From Entonaema liquescens (lineage: Eukaryota; Ascomycota; Sordariomycetes; Xylariales; Xylariaceae), in assembly GCA_902805475.1 (NCBI GenBank), contig CADCSX010000006.1, positions 186,001 through 250,000 on the forward strand: DNA of 64,000 nt, in the 5' to 3' direction. The notes below the pieces were generated by a model. The model saw only the letters and a program-made list of their open reading frames with translations, made no database searches and had not been told where the DNA came from. The position numbers and the translations under genes are program-made. Of this stretch, positions 1 through 12,456 are shown piece after piece. How positions within the stretch are numbered: the first letter of the stretch is position 1; each line of letters begins with the position of its first letter.

Positions 1-2646
1 ACTCCCAAGGAAAGTATAAGTTGACTGGCCTCGAACGAGTTGCTTCGACCGTTAGCTCTCTAAGTGCCTAACTAGGTACCTATACACTTCACCACTTTTC
101 ATCGTATCTCCGTATATCTGCCTTCCAATGTAAACGAATCATAGAGCATTATGATACAAAACAACAAGAGATAGGAACCAAGAAATTATGGCACGAAAGG
201 ACTTTCCTGGCTATGAAGTAAACTACGATCTCTCGAACTCCGAAATCTCATCCCGGGCACCGTCAAGGGGTGCTCCATGACTGAACGCGTTCAGAGCTTT
301 ACCGCCGGCCGTTCAGTCACACAAACACACTAGCGGACTTACATATTAGCTACACGTCAAAGACCTACTGAACGTATACGGAGTTTCATTTTAATATCAA
401 TCAGATATGCACCACGTGTTATACCCCTGCTTAAGTGCACGCTTGAGCCTGGCAATAACTATAGTAGCTTGGCAAATAAATAACAACAAGTGATATGCAA
501 TAGTCATCTGAGATATATGAGCTATGTAATAAAACATGCGGTTAGTTACAACTCGAGCACAAGTAAGGCTATGTTCATCGTTCAACCCCATAGGCATTGT
601 AGTACGCTTATCATAAGCCTCCCTATACAATATTGCATTCTTCAATTACGGCTCTACTACCTTAATAATGATTATAGACTTATCCAGAGCCCTCTCCTGC
701 GTTCTAAGGGCTTTACTCATTATGGATAACCATGATCATTGATGGAAATCTTAAATCGAAGAGTATACCAACACGAACTTAGTCTCAGAAGGTTGGTTCC
801 GCGCTTGGTACTCTGTATCTAGTAGAAATACTGATAACTCAGGATATAAGCAGGACTGCAGCACTGTTGGATTGGCCGTTTAGAAGATGAAACGAGGACC
901 AAAATCCTGGAAAGCTCCATGGCAAGGCATGTTTACCTATAGTCATTGGTGAACTACGTAGAACGATATATTAGAGATGAGTTTGGACGACTATTCCCCG
1001 ACCAATCTCACCACTCGTAATTCAGCAGCGTCAGGGGCTACTTTTGTTGAACAAATAGTATGCATTATAATAGGTAGTCAAATTGCTCTTCACCGCAGTA
1101 ATATTGGACGACAGCAAGGTTAGTGTACTATAAAAAGGCATGAAGGATAGTTACTAGTTGAATGGGTATTGATTAGTGGGATATGATTGGTAGAGTCAGT
1201 AGGATTTACATAGGCAACAGGACTAAAGCGAGTTTCCAAGGCAAGCTAATTCCTTTCACATAGGTAATAAATCTTCTGTAATAGACTCGCCGATTCTCAA
1301 AAGTTAATGAGAATTGCTAGTTGTACCTTCGTTTTCACACCGAAGTTTCGTTTTGCGGCGGTCTTTCAATATCGTAATATGACTACAAACCCATCATCTG
1401 CGTCCTGGGTGGATGGGCCCTTTCATCTGATTACGACCCCGCCAACATATATCAGTGTAAATTCTAACGAAAGTAAAGAAGTAACAAATGTAATCAGCCA
1501 ACCAGCCCCTAGGATTCTCATTCTTACGTTCATGTTGCTTCTGATATGGCACATGCTCACAATGTTACTATACGGGGACTTAATGCTATCATCCAACAGG
1601 CTCCTCATGTACCCATATCGACGGACAAAGCATACAATGCGCAAGACGTGAAATATCTCCTCTTCTACGAACATTAATGGTGTAAGATGGTAGGGCATCA
1701 CAATTGGGTTGAAGAGTCGTTCATAGGTATTCTCCGAGATTGAAAAGGTCGTAGGTAAGCCAGGGTTAATGGATAACCCTCATCATCAACACATATCATT
1801 CCATGATGATATGGAGAAGCTGCTGGTGTATTCACAAGCTACAAAACCTGAGGAATATCGGTGGAATGGACTTGGGGCATGAAAGAGATCATTGATTCAT
1901 TTAGCTAAAATTTAACTAGGCATCTTTATGACGAGATAATCGCCTTCTTGGAACTAAAGAGTATGGATAGCGCAGCCCCGAAGAAGGGTTGGGACCAGAG
2001 CGAAGAAGTTGCTAAGCAGTCCGGGAATATTGGGATGTTGGTAAGTTCAACAATGCCTGCTGATGGTACCAAGCTAAGTCCTTCGCTTTAGTATGATGTA
2101 TTTCCAGTTGTTCTTGGATGTGCCGATAAGACCTACGTGGGCGGGCATCCATTTTCCCCTTTACCATGCATTATGCCTTTTCTTTTTAAATACTGGTCCG
2201 GTGCTGGTAACGGCGCCTGGAGGTTCAACCCTTGTGACTGGTGGGGTCGGCCAAGGCCATTGGAGTTCGTTCGTCAAACGGAGTAGGGTGGTAAATCCCT
2301 TATATAGGCCTGAATAACGATGTACCGGGTATATTGGTGCTTCTATCTCTTTGTAATTCTAGGTACGCAAGGGGGTGTCATTTCGTATCGTGAGAAGGGG
2401 GTTCTAACGATCAATGGACCGACTTCATCTAGGCATGACTTGAGACGATATTTTCCGACACGGTCTACTGCTTTTCTAATACCATATTTAACGAACTCAA
2501 ATTTATTTATATTTGCAAATGAATGTGTCTATTCAAACATCTAACCCTAGGCTAAACTTCTTCCTCATGACTTGACCATCTCTACACGGGGGGCTTGCGG
2601 TGACCGGAGTGACTTAAAGTGAGAGACTGGAGGAATCCCGGCTCAC
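1..2646. other. Gene-free 5' stretch
   Basis: I see no supportable gene. Open frames on both strands are short, mutually overlapping and encode no motif I recognise, and no splice-site pattern joins them. One copy of the palindromic motif TAGGTACCTA lies at 73-82. The last part is the 3' flank of the minus-strand intradiol dioxygenase gene. Confidence 0.6.
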
Positions 2647-4037
2647 TTAAGCACTGGCCTCAGAAGGAGCAGGACTGCCACTCATGGAACCACTGGGAAA
2701 TCCGCTGGGCATAGTTCCATTTCCACCGGGTCCGGTTCCGTTACCGCCACCAGGAGCACCGCCGCCGACGCTGTAGCCGGTCGAGTGGCCACCCTCAGCG
2801 TCAAGGTATGCAGCTAGAATTCATGAATCAGCTCTCACATTCTCATATTTCTTATTTGTTGCGATATAAACTTACCAACTCCATAGTACTCATCCTCAGT
2901 GTAATCAGCGGAGCCGTTGATGCCAATCTGGATCCAAGCAAATAGACCATCTTCAATGGAGTCGCCGAGGTAAACATATTGCGGGAAAGGATCGAAAGAC
3001 TCATCAGCCTGGAGGACGGCCCACATGTCTTTGTCGTTAGTCGTTACTTCCACTGTGTTGGTGTTGTACGGGTACGTCGCCTCGACCTCGACGCGTAGAT
3101 CCTCGGGCCAGAAAAGCTGTCCGATGTGGGTGACAGGCGCGTTCCTATCATTGAGGTTAATTAGAGTGCGTTGGAAAAATTAAGGCTTTAGACCTCGATT
3201 TATTACAACTTACCACACGGAGATGGTACCGTTGGGCATGACCTTAGCATTGGTGTGTGCCAACAAATGAGTGTGGACAGCACGTCCACTGTAGTGACCA
3301 GGGAAGATTGTCTCGAAGCTGGCGACACCATCAGAGTCTGTCAGCTGGATACCTCGGAGGTAAGTAGAGTTGTATCCGCCCTCAGCAACGTTTCCGTTGG
3401 TAGAGATACCGCTGTAGACACCCGTGGCATTGCAGTTCCAGATGTCAACCGCGACAGAGGGGATGGGGTCGCAGGTGTTAACGTCAATGTACTGGATCTC
3501 TAAGAATACATCGATACCATCACTCCACTTGGCCTCCTTGACGTTGGATCGCATCTTTTCACCGACAACGTAGTACGGTCCATCCGTAATTTCAGGGGCC
3601 AGAATGCAGCTTGTGTTTCCGCTGAAAACTTCCTCGAGCGAAGTGAACATGTTGTAGTCGTAAGTTCCCGTCATGTTGTGGTTGACATTCTCCCAAGCCT
3701 GGAGGTCTGCGAGTTCTCGCTTGTTCTTTCTCGCAGCTGTGAATGCCACATTAGCTGAATTCACCTCCTAATTTGATATCGACTACTTACCGGTCTGGAT
3801 ACCACGCTTCTGTCGGATTTTGTTAACGGTCTCGGCACGACGCTTGATCGAGCGTGTCTTGAGCGCTTGAGCGGAAGCTGAGTTTGAGCATGAAGCTAGG
3901 GATCGAGCACCAAGTTGAGCCGCATTGTCACGGGCTACGAGTTCACGCTTCATCTGCTGCGCATCGTGTTTCTCGCCAGGGTGAGCGGCGGCATAGCTAA
4001 TAAGAGCCGCAAGGGCTAGGTTGGAGAAAGCGACCAT
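2647..4037 (-). CDS. Secreted intradiol ring-cleavage dioxygenase-like protein
   Basis: Four exons (4037-3791, 3736-3214, 3144-2876, 2813-2647) join in frame to give 401 residues. Every intron has a GTAAGT donor and an AG acceptor. The first 19 or so residues form a signal peptide (MVAFSNLALAALISYAAAHP), so the protein is probably secreted. The dioxygenase core (about residues 130-330) has GPYY near 134-137, WNCNATGVYSG with Tyr189, and GHYSGRAVHTHL at 228-239. By analogy with catechol and protocatechuate 3,4-dioxygenases, Tyr189, Tyr230, His236 and His238 would bind Fe(III) and Arg233 would assist catalysis. The family cleaves aromatic ortho-diols between the hydroxyls; extracellular fungal members are proposed to act on plant or lignin phenolics. 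The last 40 residues are Gly/Ser/Pro-rich low complexity. The ATG at 4037 was chosen because it starts the signal peptide; an upstream in-frame extension is not hydrophobic. Substrate is not predictable from sequence. Confidence 0.92.
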
Positions 4038-5549
4038 AGTGATGAGTGAATAGGGGAACTTCGTAAACGACTGACTTCTGGGAACGACTGGATATATGGC
4101 AAGTTGCCTAGGGTTGATGATGAGTAAAGATGGTAGAGAGAACCAGCGGTGCGATGGTCTTTTAATCTTCTTCACAGAGACTCTACTCAGATGCGCGGCT
4201 CTTCTCTAGTCCCACCCAACAGCGATTAAGGAGACTTCTATTCATAATGCTTGTCGTGCATCCTGGCATTGTAATCGTCCTCGGTGACTTCATGGCATAG
4301 CGAAGGCTTGCTGGATTCTCCATCACGATCGTTACCATGGATTTCTCTAGTATGCTCTAGCCTTAGCCTCTAAGGATACCATTACGCGTCCCCTATGCAG
4401 AGGCAAAATACTGAGATATGATGAGAAGCTGAGCCTTGTTCAAGAGAATTATGTTCGCAAGGAACAGGGGAACCCTAGTTATTGCATCCGCCAATGAGAA
4501 ATACAGGATTTTCAAATCTATCGGACGATTCGACGATTCAAGCATCGTCACATCTCTTAGAGCTGAAAGGCTTGAAACGGGATGTGGATGGTTGACGAAT
4601 CCGACCCACATAGACTGACACCTATATCCGCATTTCGGTAGTTGTAATCCATAATAGGTATTTTTTTTATTCATCTGAATGAATCCCGTCTATTAAGATC
4701 TGTTTCCGTGTTTCAATGTTTCGTGGAGGAGCTATTTTTACTGTCCCTACTTTGATCGTGTTGAAGATGAACGCGTCAACGCATAATCTTCGAGAACTCT
4801 TGACGTCGTAGCTTTGGAATACCCGGGATTTAACTCGTCCGAACTTTAAGCCATCGTAAGGAGATATGTGATGGATCTGGATACGGGTGCTTGTAGCCAA
4901 TGAACCTCAGATGCTCGGCGAAGATGACGAATGAAGGTATACGCATATGATTAGCTCGTCTAGAGAAATTGTAGCCCCTATTGTTGAAGTCAAAGCCTGC
5001 TACGAAGAGAGACATTCCGGTTAGTAGGTATTTTCGATAGAATTTTAATCAGATGTTGGAGTTCCATGAGTCGTGTAGTCTTGAGATACCTGTATCTCCC
5101 CTTTAATTGCGGCTAGCTAAGACTTTACGAAGTATCTTTTAATATGATTGGCTGGAATAACTCGCATAGTTCCGCAAAGGGTATATGTAAATATCTATTC
5201 GAAGTCTGATTGGCCACTCCTTGTACGCTGTGGCTTGGTTCTATGTCTTGTGTAAGTCGAGCTTGAGATGAAAACTTGACCTGCGAAATGTTACCAAAGA
5301 AGAGAAGTCTGAGGCATGCTAGGTGATTACACTTAGGGATATATGCTTCTATATTGTGTATTTGGACGCATACTCCATTCGAAATAGGATAATATGAAGC
5401 GTGAGGACCTATTTCTAAGGTAATATTTCGGAATACTTCTAAGCAGGCATTAGATGCTATGCTAACTCAAGGACCGCAGGAGAATTCTACAAGACATAAT
5501 TACGAAACTGAGACGCCTACACTCTTCCACTTTCCAGTTCATACAAGAC
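4038..5549. other. Intergenic, no gene seen
   Basis: This holds the upstream region of the intradiol dioxygenase gene and the 3' flank of the TauD-type gene. Open frames here are short and have no recognisable motif or splice pattern. Confidence 0.6.
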
Positions 5550-6831
5550 TCAAAACCTTGGTATTCCTAGCGCCTCTCTCCTTCCAGTACTCGCTGGGTC
5601 GAGATATGGCACTTCACCGGTCCCCGAAGCTCTTACGCCTGTTCGAATACCTTCTACTAGATGTGTGTCGGGCTGTGCATGATCCAGTTAGCATCAGAGG
5701 GAAATAATAGGTACCTAATAACTTAAGAGCATCATGATATATAATAAAAGAGATACTCACGGTAGCAGCATGCAAAGTACACACATTACTCCAGATCGCA
5801 CAAGCCCCCTTCGTCCAATGCATCCTAGCCACGCAATCATGGTTCCTCGTAATAAGCCTCAGCACATAATCGCGAATCATCTGGTCCTCGTACGAATACA
5901 CATCATTAATCCGACTGACGTGTAGCCCCACGCCCGCGAACAGCGACTTCCACCCGGTGACGGGGTGCGTGCGTATCACGGGGTGCGACGGCGAGAACTC
6001 GTAGTCCTTGTTCAGGGGCGAGCCGCGCGGCGACATGACGTCGTACCCGCCGGCCTTGCAGGCCGACTCGAAGACGGGCTGCGCGCACGTCGCCGTCAGG
6101 GTCTCGAGGAATTTCTGGTAGGGAGGGGAGAGCCGGTCGTAGAGCTCGTAGCCGGATACCCAGAGAGTGTCGCCGCCGGAGGGTGGGGTGTCTTGCATGC
6201 GGAGGAAGGAGAAGTCTGAGGGACAGTTCTCGAAGAGACCTAGTTATTGGTTTTAGCTATTGGGATGCTAAGTTGGTGGATAGGATGATTCCTCAACATA
6301 CTGTCGCTGTGCCATTCCCGACCCAGATCTCGAGGCTCGCTGCCTGAGCCGGGTCGGTTCTTCATTGTGGCATATAGCTTCTTAGCCGCCTCGGAGTTGA
6401 TGACATAGCTTAAGTCATGTCAGTCCTAGTAACATCTTGAAGACTAGTTTTTACTTAACCTACATTTGCTTGTCGGTGGTACCGTCTGCCATAGGGAGAT
6501 TGTTGGGGTCATTATACAGGGGGTGCACGTGCAGTCCATTCTCGGGAGGTCGTCCCGTTAGCTTGCCAAGCAGGTCCGTGATGTATTTCTGCTCCTCAAC
6601 GGAAAGATCATCTTGGGGGGCCCTGAAGAAAACAACACCGCGCTCACAAATAGTGATGGCAAGGTCTCGTAGCTGTTCTTCGGCATTGGGGGCTTTAAGT
6701 ATATCCTTGAGTTTTGCGGTGGGATATTCCCGACCGATAATAGGGGTGCTATCGACGTATTCGAGATAATCGATAGACGATCCCTTCTTCAAAGGCTCTC
6801 GTTTGAGCTTGTTCATAGACAGAGAACCCAT
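5550..6831 (-). CDS. TauD/TfdA-family Fe(II)/2-oxoglutarate dioxygenase
   Basis: Four exons (6831-6464, 6408-6302, 6239-5761, 5672-5550) give 358 residues in one frame. The fold signature is present: WHSD supplies the His156-x-Asp158 iron pair, NVCTLHAAT supplies the distal iron His315, and GVRASGTGEVPYLDP near 330-344 supplies the 2-oxoglutarate-binding Arg. The GGDTLWVSGYELYDRLSP segment after the first iron site is typical of the fungal TauD branch. Family enzymes hydroxylate sulfonates, chlorophenoxyacids or other small acids using 2-oxoglutarate and O2, usually in the cytosol. The open frame extends 9 bases upstream to a TTG; the first ATG is 6829-6831. The segment usually seen as WDNR before the distal His reads WSNV here, so activity is likely but the substrate class is open. 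It lies head to head with the MFS transporter across about 520 bp. Confidence 0.9.
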
Positions 6832-7348
6832 GCTGCGCAACGAGTAGTATAATATATGTTTTTGCCCTTTAAACCTGGTGAAGATTCTGGGGAACTGTTG
6901 AGCGACTGACAGGAGTATAGATTCCGGTAAGCGAAGGGGAACCGGCCACTTATATTAACAAGATTATAGCTTACCGTCTGATGAGACCGGGGGATTCCCA
7001 GGCTACCCCAATCTCGAGCAACCGTCCATCGCTTAGATGTCTGCCGTCTGGGGTATGCGGGGGTAGCCAAGGGGCTATGTCGATTCTGGATATCGGCAAT
7101 GTGAATCTGGGGAAGTTTGGGGTTAGGATGCGGAGATCGCATACCAATAGTTTACAAAAGAACATCGTCAGGTGAAGACCCGAGGGTCGGGATATGTAGT
7201 AGCGCGTCTGGTGTGTTGGCACGGGCAATTGATCCTTCATGTATTAAGGAGTAGTTCAAGAGGCAGCCCATCCGCTTGTCATCGTTGACAGGATCCTCTT
7301 CACCTTCATCTGTGTCTTCGCGTTAGGAAGACATATATCGCCACAATC
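6832..7348. promoter_or_regulatory. Shared divergent promoter region
   Basis: This 517-bp gap separates the start codons of the TauD-type dioxygenase (minus) and the MFS transporter (plus), so both promoters must lie in it or overlap it. An AT-rich TATA-like patch (tataatatatg) sits just upstream of the dioxygenase ATG near 6847-6857. I cannot assign specific transcription-factor sites. Joint control of the pair is inferred from the geometry only. Confidence 0.6.
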
Positions 7349-9200
7349 ATGGTGGCCGCCGTTATATCAGCGAATCCGCTACAGCTGGATATTCGCAGTC
7401 ATGCTAAGTGTCTTGCAATCTGTTTCGTCGTTACAATTTCAAGCTTTCAATATGGCCTTGATTATGCCCTTGTCGGCGGCTTCATGGCTATGCCTGGCTT
7501 CTTGAAAGTCTTCGGCTACTACGATGAAGCAGCTCACAAGTGGGCTATCGACCCGACTGTCCAACAGCTTATTTCCTCCTTGATGACGATTGGAACGTTC
7601 GTGGGCTCGCTTTCGGTCGGCCCATTCAGCTCTAGGTTTGGACGACGACATGGGTTATGGACAGCATCTGTTTTGAACTATATTGCTACAGCAATAATGA
7701 TCGGAACGACGAATCTCGGCGCGCTTTACTTCGCTCGTTTCCTTCTTGGTAAGTCTGCAATCTAAGACTAAGTTAAGCCGTAAAATCGTGTAGCTAATAC
7801 TTGTATAGGAATTTCGGTCGGCTGGTTCCTCACTTTCGCGCAAGTTTACATCAACGAAGCAGCGCCCGCCCACCTTCGAGGAATCGCCTTCGCCGTGTAT
7901 CAAAGCCAACTCTCAATAGGGTCCATCGTTGGGGCAGCCATAGACTATGGCACTCACACTATGCTCGGAAAAGAAGCCTATCGAATCCCACTTGCTATCT
8001 TCTTCGTTGCTCCGACCATCCAGACAATTGCCATGTTCTTCTTCCCCGAAAGTCCACGATGGCTCATGACGCAAGGAAAAGAAGCAGAAGCCGAGTCGGC
8101 GCTTCGAAGACTTCGCAATAAGAATATCAAAGAGAACGAGTTTCAAGCCGAGTTTGAAGAAATCCGAACCTCCACAGCAGCGCAGTCAGAGCAATTCCAA
8201 GGGAAACACCTCTGGGTAGAGATGTGGAAGGGTGTTAATCGGCGTCGGTCCCTCCTGTCCATAGCTGTTATCTGCTTCCACTGTGCTAATGGTAAGTGAC
8301 GCTCTGTCAAGCAATGAGGCATCGTGCTAACCCTATATTTAGGCTCCTCTTGGGTAAATATCCCTATGTGTGATAATAGTGGAATGCCCTACTAATCTCT
8401 TTTGAATAGTTGAACATTTATACGACTTACTTTCTCACTGTTGCTGGTGTCCAGGAAGCCTTTTCATATTCCACCATGATAACCTGTATGGGACTTATCG
8501 GTGTCCTTGCCAGCTTCTTTGTCGTTCGCCATATTGACCGCCGTGTTATTCTTCTCATTGGAGTGGCAGCATGTGGTTTTTGTCAACTCGCATTTGCAGT
8601 CGCCTGGACTGTATCTCCAGGGACTGTGGTCACCGCGAAGGTAGTAATTGCTTTTATCGCATTGTTTACGTTCTTTTACGTCGCCTATGGTAAGTGACCC
8701 CCCCTTTATATACCAACTCATGCCAAGAATCGAGTCCCACTAACTTTAGAAGCTCCGTACGCTTGGCTCCTGGGAGGTGAATTGCCTAGTAACCATCTTC
8801 GAGCCCATACCTATGGTGTGGCCACCGCACTTAACTTCCTTGGTAACTGGCTCGGTGTCTTTACGGCGCCATACTTTATCAACCCGGCCAGTCTTGGATG
8901 GAGTGCTAAATACGGGTTAGTAAGAATCATCCTTCGAATAATCATTCGCTAATGATGTGATATGATAGGTATATCTGGTTTGGTTCTAACATGATCGTGT
9001 TTTTGTTTACTTGGGCATTCATGCCCGAGACGCGCGATCGAACACTAGAAGAAATCAACGAAATCTTCGAAGCTAAGGTCCCGGCCCGGAAGTTTAAGAG
9101 ATACATCTGCACGGGGACAGAAGCTGTGAAGACAGCAGTCATCGAGGAAAAGAACAGAAGCACATCCCATGTAGAGGAAGTAACTCGGGAAGGGGCATGA
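7349..9200 (+). CDS. MFS sugar-type transporter
   Basis: Six exons (7349-7748, 7809-8291, 8343-8353, 8410-8689, 8750-8915, 8969-9200) give 523 residues. The third exon is only 11 nt and restores the frame between two GTAA-donor introns. Twelve hydrophobic segments are expected. Sugar-porter marks are present: GRRHG after TM2, a long loop after TM6 carrying PESPRWL, and PETRDRTLEEINEIFEAK after TM12. The protein resembles fungal hexose/alpha-glucoside/quinate-type proton symporters of the plasma membrane. The cytosolic tail is hydrophilic and Lys/Glu-rich. The divergent TauD-type gene suggests the two may serve one nutrient pathway, but the substrate cannot be read from sequence. Confidence 0.93.
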
Positions 9201-9589
9201 AATCGCCGATGTTGATTGATGTTTTAATAAGGGCTTCGCTAGATAGGAAGTACGATCATGCGTATGTGACCTAGGTAGGCAGTATAGTCCATAAGAGACA
9301 TACCATTCTCGCCGATAGGGCCTCAGAGGACTTGCTACGGAGCTCGTTGGGCGGCTGCCTGCGCGGGATAACCAATCGCCTTTCTGGATACGCCGTGTTC
9401 TGGTGTTCTGGTGTGTTGCACAGTATGGAAGTACCACGTTCTTTACTTCTCTCCCCTTAGCAGCTGACCCTCGCCTCGCGGAGGTTCTGTGAGGGGTAAT
9501 GTTGTCGTGAAAGTCCCCTTTGTCGTTCTATCAACACATGTTATGTTCTCATACTATTTGCAATGCGTATCAGAATCGGCAACTCCACC
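9201..9589. other. Intergenic, promoter side of the small DUF7587-like gene
   Basis: This 389-bp gap contains the 3' flank of the transporter gene and the upstream region of the next plus-strand gene. No separate gene is visible. A short imperfect repeat (ctggtgttctggtgtg) lies near 9400-9415. Confidence 0.5.
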
Positions 9590-10145
9590 ATGGCTCAGCA
9601 TTTCTATCGTGTGCAGAGTGATGATTCGTTTACTAACTATAATGATAACGAAGGATTTGAAGCCAACGGACATTACGATTGGGATAATCCTTCCTATTGG
9701 CTCAACCAGGAAAAGTTCGAACGCCATCTTGTTTGGAATGATAGATCTCTTGAGCCAACTCCGTTTATTTCCGTATTTGATAATTTAGGCAAGTGTATTC
9801 TCAAACAGGATTGATACGAGATAACTGACCAAGGAATCAGAAGACGCAGACCGGCGAGCCGAGTTTCTAGTCGACAGGGGCAAGCTAAACGTCTTTGTTG
9901 CGGAAATAACCTTATACCGCCCCGCCAATTCTACATGGACGATTACATTTGCCGACATTTCTATTGATTTGCCGATCCTACGGAATGTTCATGACCAGGC
10001 TGGCACTTCGATCTTCATTCCGGCCGTTGCTGTTGGAGGATACCTGAATGTGGGTTGGATTGAGAAAGCTGAATGGTTTGCCGTGGATGCTATCCCTCAA
10101 CACTTGATCACTAGTATTACCGAATATTTTAAGGAATCCCCGTAA
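9590..10145 (+). CDS. Small DUF7587-like protein, possible ADP-ribosyltransferase fold
   Basis: Two exons (9590-9788, 9841-10145) join to 167 residues. The intron is of GC-AG type (AG|GCAAGT donor, 52 nt). The protein begins FYRV, has an aromatic/His-rich middle with EKFERHLVW, then EPTPFISVFDNL followed by an acidic-basic helix (EDADRRAEF), and ends with a segment containing EKAEWFAVDAIP. From memory this order matches fungal DUF7587-type proteins. The YR...(S/T)PFIS...E layout also recalls the R-S-E pattern of ADP-ribosyltransferase folds, but that is inference and no active site is proven. The ATG at 9590 was preferred because its context (CACCATGG) is much stronger than that of the in-frame ATG at 9563. 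The gene converges on the AAA ATPase gene with only 119 bp between stop codons. Confidence 0.72.
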
Positions 10146-10264
10146 TAAAAAAGAAAGAAAGAAACGCCTAGGTTCATGTTTGGATCGGGAGAGAAGGATT
10201 GAGTCAAACGATATATAAATAGGAGGCCATTTTACATTATGAACTTTGCCATATACATCCAATC

Positions 10265-12456
10265 CTAGATCGCTCGGTTACTAACGCTTAAGACCAGGTT
10301 AACATGGTCCATAGAAAGTGCCTCGTTCATCTCTTTAGCTATGATTCTGGCACTACTCAGTGTATTTTTAATCTAGGTTCTTGGTTAGAGATATTGTCTA
10401 GTGTATCATAACCACCTTTTGTTGGACTCACCTGTCTACCGTTGATCTCTATCTTTGCTAGTCGCGAGACATCATTTTCCGTAATATTAACAGAATTCTG
10501 CTGTGACTCCCTCAGCTTCCTGAGGAACATCGTCCAGACTTGCTGTCTCGAAGATTCGTCGAGTTCAGGGTACTGTACAGATATGTGGATTCTGCTCTCA
10601 AATGCCGTATCGCATTGTACGACTCGGTTGGTCGTAAGGATAAGGATTCCCTGGTAGTACTCCAGTTGCCTTAGAAAGATGCTGACGAGGGCGTTTCTCT
10701 GAATATCCTGTGCATCTCTTTGCTGAAGAAAGATGTCGGCTTCGTCGAGTAGAAGCACGGCGTTCCACTTATGTGCTATTTCCAAAGTCTCTCTTAGTTT
10801 TTTATCGACATCTTCTGGATCGATGCCTAGGTCACCGGCAGAGAAGTTGTACAAAGGACGCTTGGTAACCTCGGCCACGGCCTCAGCCGTCAATGTCTTG
10901 CCGCTGCCAGGGGGTCCGCTGAAGAGACCGATGATACCCTTTCCTTTTCCGGAGATAATGTCGTCGAACGAATCATCTTTCGAGGAATGGTTCTTGACCA
11001 GTGAATGAATAAGCGTTTTTGTTGGCTTATTCATGACCAGATCTTTGAAAGCTTGGTCGTTCCACTTGATATCAAGAAGACGTGACATGGCAAAAGCACC
11101 TGTAAAAGGACAAAGTTAGTTTTATTCCTAGCTTTCATCTAGACGCCATTCAATATCCCGATGACTACATACCCCATTTATTGTTACCGAAGCAGAAGCC
11201 GAACGCAACTGGCGTGCATATTATGAGTTCCTCTTCCGTCAAGTCTTCCCGAGAGAGTCCTTTATGTACCTCGGGCATGAAAGCGATATTAGGATTGAAG
11301 GATCGGAAGCTACCCGGGTCTATTATAGTTCTCCCGTGTGAATTGAACTTGTATGGATGAGGCATGCGAAGTATATCGCGCTTTTCGAACATAGTTGGTC
11401 CGCTTGTCTCCATTACGCAAGGTTCATGGAGCGCAGCGGATCGACGACCTCGGCTTAGAACGTCGTTTCGGATCTCATCTGCTTTGGTGTGGTATTTGAG
11501 AGGGAAAATACGCAAATCTGTAATCTTGCGCGCTCCGTCGAACTCGTAGATTCTCATAAGGAACGGTTCGTATGCTAAGCCGAACTTGACACCGTCATCC
11601 ACGACGATATGACAATTCAGCTCCCAATATTTTTGCTTTCCTATGGGCTTTACTTGCTTTATGACACGCAACTTAAGAACCTGGTCTTGTTCAACGTATG
11701 GGTGATAGCGGTATACGAGAATATTAGGTGTGAGGAGGGCCCATATGAGGTCCCAGGTTATCTCCCCTGCGTCAAGTAAAGATTCCATATCGGCTGTAGT
11801 TGCAGCATATTCATCTTCGGTAAACTTTGTTGTTACCGTTAGATCTTCCACTAGGTTGTCGTCTCGCGGCCTAGCTTTCCTCGCCTCGTTTAGCTTCTCC
11901 TGAAGGGCTGCTTTATTGTGATAAAACATTTCGAGCGGAACCTTGAGATAATGAGAAAGGCATATTCGATCATCAAGCCATTAGCAGTCACGACTTACAA
12001 CCGGTGGGTTCGTTTTGAGTGAGATATCCTCCACATCTGAATTGATTTCCCGTAGAACTTGGGCTACTGAACTGGATTTGATATCGACTTCCGTCTTAGT
12101 ATGAAAACCTTTGTCGTCGATAAGCCTGCGGACTACTAAAACAGCCCTTCTGCCGCGCTGTTTCTTTACGTCGGACTTCACTGATTTGATAAGCCGAACT
12201 TGGCTTTTTGACTATTGGCGGAAGTAGGGTCAGTTTTCCATAGCTTTTATGCATTAAACACCCAGGCTAGGTATAATTATAGGCGTATCTAATACGTACG
12301 TATCGAATCTATTCATTTGTTAGTTAACATAAAGCAAGTAGGGTTTGTGAGCTAGGTAACTTGCACTTGATCATAGCGTAGGACTCTACTCCTTGTTGTC
12401 GAGTCCGGCTTTGCTGCGTCGTCTCTACTTGAGGTTTCCACAGCAGTATCGCTCAT
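10265..12456 (-). CDS. AAA+ ATPase with fungal DUF7025-like N-terminal region
   Basis: Five exons (12456-12367, 12211-11999, 11941-11173, 11099-10432, 10372-10265) give 615 residues. The AAA module is complete: Walker A GPPGSGKT at 419-426, Walker B VLLLDEAD ending near 479, sensor-1 LILTTNR, an Arg-finger-like FESRIH, and a C-terminal NGRQIKNTLSSARIIA helix typical of the group. The roughly 350 residues before it include CHIVVDDGVKFGLAYEPFLM and LRIFPLKYH, which fit the DUF7025-type domain common in Pezizomycotina AAA proteins. The biochemical role of this family is not established; remodelling of other proteins is the general AAA function. The first exon is the least certain, because it depends on a weak donor (CAA|GTGCAAGT). 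The final exon was extended past the open frame's stop because it restores the conserved C-terminal helix. Confidence 0.85.

Noticed and set aside
2093..2544. Two adjacent plus-strand frames near the left edge
   Set aside because: They are separated by a stop, do not join by a consensus intron and match nothing I recognise.
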